Positions 33,523-37,530 of a DNA stretch of 37,530 nucleotides are shown in pieces. The DNA comes from RGIG5612 sp045604025. GTDB taxonomy: Bacteria; Bacillota; Clostridia; Lachnospirales; Lachnospiraceae. Location: positions 1 through 37,530 of the forward strand of contig JAZUNG010000016.1 in assembly GCA_045604025.1 (NCBI GenBank), in the 5' to 3' direction. The position numbers and the translations under genes are program-made. The notes beneath the pieces are model-generated. The model was not told the DNA's origin, ran no database searches, and saw only the letters and a list, made by a program, of their open reading frames with translations. Numbering within the stretch: the first letter of the stretch is position 1; every line of letters begins with the position of its first letter.

Positions 33523-34106
33523 TGGGTAAGATATATTTTCTGATGGGGAAAAGCGCGTCCGGCAAGGACACTGTATATGAAAAACTGATCAGCAGCCCGG
33601 AGCTGGATCTCAGGGTCTATGTTGGCTATACGACCAGGCCGCGCAGAGCCGGTGAAACAGACGGAGTGGAGTATCATTTTTCGGATGTTGATGAGATGAA
33701 CCGGTTTGAGCAGGAAGGGCGTCTGATCGAAAAGAGAGTTTATCATACAGTCTATGGCGACTGGTATTATTTCAGTGTGGATACAGACGATGTGGATCTG
33801 TCCAGATACGATTACCTCTATATAGGTACCCTGGAGTCGTATGTGCAGATGTGCGCGTATTATGGGAATGAGAAGGTGGTTCCGATCTATCTGGAAGTGG
33901 AAGACGGTCTCAGACTGTCCAGAGCCATCGAAAGAGAACGCGCTCAGAAGGAGCCCGGCTATGCGGAGATGTGCAGACGTTTTCTGACCGACAGCGAAGA
34001 CTTCAGCGAGGAGAAACTAAGGGAAGCCGGCATCACCAGAAGGTTCGATAATACCGACATGGAACAGACCCTTGCTGCCATTAAAAAAGAGATATTCGGA
34101 ATCTGA
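33522..34106 (+). CDS. Guanylate-kinase-like nucleotide kinase
   Basis: A 194-aa P-loop enzyme. Walker A is GKSASGKDT near residue 9, followed by the GMP-binding segment YTTRPRRAGETDGVEYHF characteristic of guanylate kinases. The downstream part is more divergent than in housekeeping Gmk (GDWYYFSVDTDDVDLSRYDY). ATG 33522 overlaps the deacetylase stop by one base; an in-frame ATG at 33498 is possible. It sits just before holB, where Bacillus has tmk, so a nucleotide kinase here is positionally familiar although the family differs. True substrate unproven. Confidence 0.85.
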   Translation: MGKIYFLMGKSASGKDTVYEKLISSPELDLRVYVGYTTRPRRAGETDGVEYHFSDVDEMNRFEQEGRLIEKRVYHTVYGDWYYFSVDTDDVDLSRYDYLYIGTLESYVQMCAYYGNEKVVPIYLEVEDGLRLSRAIERERAQKEPGYAEMCRRFLTDSEDFSEEKLREAGITRRFDNTDMEQTLAAIKKEIFGI

Positions 34107-34135
34107 AATTCCTTTAATAACTCCTACCTCTGTGC

Positions 34136-34147
34136 TATAATCTGCCT
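34136..34147 (+). promoter_or_regulatory. Extended -10 box directly before holB
   Basis: TGCTATAAT (TATAAT at 34136-34141, with TG upstream) ends 6 bp before the holB ATG at 34148. The expected transcription start coincides with the A of ATG, so the holB message may be leaderless. No Shine-Dalgarno is present. The -35 candidate (TTTAAT, 17 bp upstream) is weak. Confidence 0.6.
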
Positions 34148-35245
34148 ATGTCGGAATTTACGGAAATTCTTGGAAATCAGAAGAATATTGAGCATCTGTC
34201 CGAGGCTTTTGACCGGGGCAAGCTGTCACATGCCTATATCATAAACGGACCCAAAGGCAGCGGCAAGAAGACGCTGGTCAATTTTATTTCGGCAGGGATA
34301 TTGTGTGAACGGATGCAGAGTGATTCACCCGAGGGACAGCAGGATCTGTTTTCCATGTTCGGTATGAGCGCTCCGAAGAAGCGCACACTGGCGGATGGTC
34401 CGTGCGGTGAGTGCAGCGCATGTGCCAAGACAGAGTCCGACAATCATCCCGATATCATCAGACTGAAAAGAGAGAAGGAGAAACTGATCTCCGTAAAGGA
34501 TATCAGAACTCAGATCATTTCAGATATGGCGGTCAAGCCATACTATGGAACCTACAAGATATATATCATCGACGACGCTCAGCTGATGAATGAAAATGCC
34601 CAGAACGCACTCTTAAAGACCATAGAGGAGCCGCCTGAGTATGGAATCATCTTTCTGCTCACAGACAATGCGGATGCACTTCTGGATACGATCAGGTCCA
34701 GATGCATCAGGCTGGATATGGACAGGCTCCCGGCTGAGGTGATAGCCGATCAGCTGGTTAGGAAGTATTCCATAAAGAGGAGCACTGCGGAAAGCTATGC
34801 GGCATTTGCGGGCGGCAATCTCGGACAGGCAGCACATCTTGCCGAAGACGGTGAGGAAAGCGAATATGTAAACAGCATCATAGCATTGCTGAAGAAGCTG
34901 GCGCGCATGAATGCTGCGGATATATTTGACGAGGCGGTCCGTATAGGAAAAACAGACGCATCATATGCCCTCGAGATCATGCAAATGTGGTTCAGGGATA
35001 TGATGATCATCAAGGCAGAAGGAGACTCGGTAAGCGCAGGCGAGCTGTATTTTCCGTCACAGATGGGTACGCTGAAAGGCTATGCTGACAGAGTTTCATA
35101 CGAAGGAACAGATCAGATATTCAGATCTGTGGATACAGCCAGAGAGAGACTGGCATGCAATGTCAAGGCGGAAGCGGCGCTGGAGAATCTCCTGCTTGCA
35201 ATCCGAAAGAGCCTCAGGGCTAACAGAAATACAGGTACAAGATAA
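34148..35245 (+). CDS. holB: DNA polymerase III subunit delta'
   Basis: HolB is part of the clamp loader that places the sliding clamp on primed DNA. The protein is 365 aa. Walker A-like GPKGSGKKT lies at 34-42; a zinc site is formed by Cys53 and the CGECSAC cluster (86-92), with an unusual ~30-residue insert (54-85) between the first and second Cys. TIEEPPEY and TIRSRC (SRC motif) follow. It lies upstream of ricT as in Bacillus, overlapping it by one base (TAATG). Confidence 0.93.
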   Translation: MSEFTEILGNQKNIEHLSEAFDRGKLSHAYIINGPKGSGKKTLVNFISAGILCERMQSDSPEGQQDLFSMFGMSAPKKRTLADGPCGECSACAKTESDNHPDIIRLKREKEKLISVKDIRTQIISDMAVKPYYGTYKIYIIDDAQLMNENAQNALLKTIEEPPEYGIIFLLTDNADALLDTIRSRCIRLDMDRLPAEVIADQLVRKYSIKRSTAESYAAFAGGNLGQAAHLAEDGEESEYVNSIIALLKKLARMNAADIFDEAVRIGKTDASYALEIMQMWFRDMMIIKAEGDSVSAGELYFPSQMGTLKGYADRVSYEGTDQIFRSVDTARERLACNVKAEAALENLLLAIRKSLRANRNTGTR

Positions 35246-36141
35246 TGGTAAAAGTAATCGGAGTAAGATTTAAACAGAACGGCAAGATATATTATTTCGA
35301 TCCGGGCGATCATGAGATCACTGACAGCGACGCAGTTATTGTTGAGACTGTCAGAGGCGTAGAGTACGGATATGTTGCCTTTGCGCCGAAGGAGATCGAT
35401 GACGGAGAACTGACATCCCCTCTGAAGCCTGTCATCAGAGTTGCCACGGCTGAAGATGCAGCCAGGGTTGAAGAAAACAGAGTAAAGGAACAGAAGGCGT
35501 TCGATGTTTGTCTGGAGAAAATCGAGAAGCACGGTCTGGACATGAAACTGGTCAATGTAGAGTATACATTTGACGGCAACAAGATCCTCTTCTACTTCAC
35601 AGCGGACGGCAGAGTAGACTTCAGAGAGCTGGTCAAGGATCTGGCCAGTGTATACAGGACCAGGATCGAGCTCAGGCAGATAGGCGTCAGGGATGAGACC
35701 CGCGCCATGGGCGGCATCGGTGTATGCGGCAGAGAGTTCTGCTGTCATACATTCCAGTCTGATTTCCAGCCCGTGTCTATCCGTATGGCCAAGGACCAGA
35801 ATCTGTCGCTCAATCCTACCAAGATCTACGGGGCATGTGGCAGACTGATGTGCTGCATCCGTTATGAGGAAGAGACCTACAGGGAACTGAACAAGAATCT
35901 CCCGAGGGTCGGAGATGAGACTGTAACGGAAGACGGATACCACGGTGTGGTAAACGCAGTCAATATCCTGCGTCAGAAGATCAAGGTGATCGTAGATGTG
36001 GGCAATGACGAGCGTGAGATGAGAGAATATGATGCAGGAACGTTGAAATTCACCAGGAAGAACAGAGGCGGCGAGAAGAAACAGGCGCCTACCCCTGAGG
36101 AACTGCAGATCCTGGCTGACATGAAGAAGGATCCCCAGTAA
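35245..36141 (+). CDS. ricT: RicT/YaaT, PSP1-domain protein
   Basis: RicT is part of the RicAFT (Y-complex) that guides RNase Y-dependent mRNA processing and in Bacillus also affects sporulation. The protein is 298 aa. The PSP1 domain shows GVxxxEYGYV early and GGIGVCGREFCC plus GACGRLMCCIRYE later; these Cys pairs help carry the Fe-S clusters known in the Ric complex. The C-terminus is charged. It overlaps holB and trmN6 by one base each. Confidence 0.95.
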   Translation: MVKVIGVRFKQNGKIYYFDPGDHEITDSDAVIVETVRGVEYGYVAFAPKEIDDGELTSPLKPVIRVATAEDAARVEENRVKEQKAFDVCLEKIEKHGLDMKLVNVEYTFDGNKILFYFTADGRVDFRELVKDLASVYRTRIELRQIGVRDETRAMGGIGVCGREFCCHTFQSDFQPVSIRMAKDQNLSLNPTKIYGACGRLMCCIRYEEETYRELNKNLPRVGDETVTEDGYHGVVNAVNILRQKIKVIVDVGNDEREMREYDAGTLKFTRKNRGGEKKQAPTPEELQILADMKKDPQ

Positions 36142-36878
36142 TGGATGTGACCCTTCTTCCCGGAGAGAGAATAGATGACCTGGAAAGGTCCGGATACCGC
36201 ATCATCCAGCAGAAGAATGGATTCTGCTTCGGCATGGATGCGGTTCTGCTTACTGGCTTTGTACAGCCCGAAACTGCAGGGCGCATCCTGGATCTGGGAA
36301 CAGGTACGGGGATCATACCCATCCTGTTGCGTGCCAAGACCGCATCCAGAGACCTGACCGGGCTGGAGATACAACCGGAGAGCGCTGATATGGCCGGCCG
36401 CAGCGTAGAACTGAACGATCTGACCGGTGATATACATATAGTGCAGGGCGATATTAAGAACGCGTCAGAGATCTTCGGAAGGAGTTCATTTGACGTGGTT
36501 ACGTCCAATCCGCCTTATATCAAGAGCGGCAGCGGCATAGTCAATCCGGAAAGCGCCAAAGCCATAGCACGCCACGAAGTACTATGCACGTTTGAAGATA
36601 TCGCCAGACAGAGCGCCGCACTGCTGAAAGACGGCGGCAGATTGTATCTGGTGCACAGACCCGACAGGCTGGCAGAGATCATTGATACCTTGAGAGAATA
36701 TAGCCTGGAGCCCAAGAGACTGCGGATGGTACATTCATTTGCAGGCAGCGAGGCTGTGATGTTCCTGCTGGAGGCAGTCCTTGGAGGAGGCAGCGGTATG
36801 AAGGTGGAAAGACCGCTCATCATTTATAAGGAACAGGATGTTTATACGAAAGAAATATATGAGATTTACGGATTCTGA
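36141..36878 (+). CDS. tRNA1(Val) (adenine-37-N6)-methyltransferase-like (YabB)
   Basis: A 245-aa SAM-dependent methyltransferase. The SAM motif reads ILDLGTGTGIIPILL (about 50-64) and the catalytic N6-adenine motif is NPPY (about 123-126). The N-terminal LERSGYRIIQQKNGFCFGMDAVLL is typical of TrmN6/YabB, which sits at this place, between the ric genes and rsmI, in Bacillus. yabA, normally between, is missing here. Product identity rests on family and synteny. The next start is 6 bp after its stop. Confidence 0.9.
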   Translation: MDVTLLPGERIDDLERSGYRIIQQKNGFCFGMDAVLLTGFVQPETAGRILDLGTGTGIIPILLRAKTASRDLTGLEIQPESADMAGRSVELNDLTGDIHIVQGDIKNASEIFGRSSFDVVTSNPPYIKSGSGIVNPESAKAIARHEVLCTFEDIARQSAALLKDGGRLYLVHRPDRLAEIIDTLREYSLEPKRLRMVHSFAGSEAVMFLLEAVLGGGSGMKVERPLIIYKEQDVYTKEIYEIYGF

Positions 36879-36884
36879 CAGATA

Positions 36885-37530
36885 ATGGCTGGAAAACTGT
36901 ATTTATGCGCAACACCCATAGGCAATCTTGAGGATATCACCCTGAGAGTTCTGAACACTCTGAGGAGTGTGGATATCATTGCCTGTGAGGACACCAGACA
37001 TACGCTGGGTCTGCTGAATCATTATGATATCAAGGCCCGGCTGACCAGCTATCATGAGCATAATAAATACGACAAGGCATATACTCTGGCAGCAGAGCTG
37101 AAGGAAGGAAAGAACATAGCACTGGTAACTGATGCGGGTACTCCCGGTATTTCCGATCCGGGAGAGGAACTGGTCAGGGTATGCATGGAGGAGGGAATCG
37201 AGGTGACATCTCTTCCGGGAGCCAGCGCACTGGTCACGGCTCTCAGTATGTGCGGGCTGTCATCCAGAAGATTCGTTTTCGAAGGATTCCTGCCCGCCGA
37301 TAAAAAAGACAGACAGAAGGCACTGGCCAGACTCCGGGGAGAGGTCCGGACTATTGTGATTTACGAAGCGCCTCATCATATAAAGAAGACGCTGAAAGAC
37401 CTTGCAGAGATTCTTGGTGAGAGGAATATCCGTATCTGCAGGGAACTGACCAAGATACATGAGAGCGTCATGGCATTTACCATCTCTGAGGCTATCCGAT
37501 ATTTTGAGGAGGAAGAGCCCAGAGGCGAGA
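36885..37530 (+). CDS. rsmI: 16S rRNA (cytidine-1402-2'-O)-methyltransferase RsmI, 3' end outside window
   Basis: RsmI methylates the ribose of C1402 in the 16S rRNA decoding centre. The gene runs off the right end; 215 codons are present of an expected ~275-285. The beginning GKLYLCATPIGNLEDIT is the family signature, followed by CEDTRHT, LVTDAGTPGISDPG, LPGASALVTAL and YEAPHH. All SAM-binding landmarks in the visible part are intact. It is the last visible gene of the holB-ricT-trmN6-rsmI run. Confidence 0.96.
   Translation, partial: MAGKLYLCATPIGNLEDITLRVLNTLRSVDIIACEDTRHTLGLLNHYDIKARLTSYHEHNKYDKAYTLAAELKEGKNIALVTDAGTPGISDPGEELVRVCMEEGIEVTSLPGASALVTALSMCGLSSRRFVFEGFLPADKKDRQKALARLRGEVRTIVIYEAPHHIKKTLKDLAEILGERNIRICRELTKIHESVMAFTISEAIRYFEEEEPRGE

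Noticed and set aside
35113..35943. 276-aa minus-strand frame across holB/ricT
   Set aside because: Antisense to two conserved genes with intact motifs; no ribosome binding site or recognisable domain.

Overview
The window looks like a piece of chromosome from an anaerobic, Gram-positive Firmicute, most likely class Clostridia (Lachnospiraceae-like). The reasons are the block mnmE-mnmG-rsmG-parA-parB-DUF4446-serS, four perfect Bacillus-type parS sites, mostly strong AGGAGG ribosome binding sites, a RicT/HolB/RsmI block, a high-molecular-weight rubredoxin and a thioredoxin reductase that lacks the NADPH motif. The species cannot be named from sequence alone. By analogy with other Firmicutes, oriC should lie to the left of position 1, and the + strand genes read away from it.

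Layout. 1-569 is non-coding and almost entirely phased repeats: an array of inverted repeats with an exact 53-bp period (from 21 to 317), then a 42-bp tandem repeat that runs into the mnmE start codon. 570-4683 carries the tRNA/rRNA modification genes mnmE, mnmG and rsmG. 4684-5766 is an AT-rich parS cluster with a flavodoxin-fold reductase on the opposite strand. 5767-9292 holds parA, parB, a DUF4446 membrane protein and serS. tRNA-Arg(CCU), a strong terminator and the remnant of a broken gene follow (9355-9702). 9773-17804, all on the minus strand, is a maltodextrin operon (lacI-type regulator, binding protein, two permeases, malQ, MsmX-type ATPase, 2-hydroxyacid dehydrogenase), with a clear promoter/operator in front and an attenuating hairpin after the binding protein.

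18091-30836 is a mixed accessory stretch with frequent strand changes: rubredoxin-type flavoprotein, CDF metal exporter, YhhN membrane protein, a two-domain lipoprotein, a Ser/Thr kinase with its small HTH partner, a MATE exporter coupled to a ceramidase-like protein, a YkgJ cysteine-cluster protein coupled to an LpdD-like protein, a pyridine-nucleotide-independent-looking thioredoxin reductase, a DUF5662 protein, a lipoprotein nuclease and the NAD(P)H-hydrate dehydratase. 30968-37530 is a tightly coupled + strand run: two membrane-anchored polysaccharide deacetylases, a guanylate-kinase-like enzyme, holB, ricT, trmN6 and the start of rsmI. Most of its junctions are TAATG overlaps, which implies translational coupling.

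The most unusual signals are the two helically phased repeat arrays in front of mnmE, the 16-bp duplication of the mnmE end flanking a hairpin-rich insert, the apparently leaderless holB start, the NADPH-motif-less thioredoxin reductase and the kinase with DMS in place of DFG. Functions of the repeat arrays are inference only.
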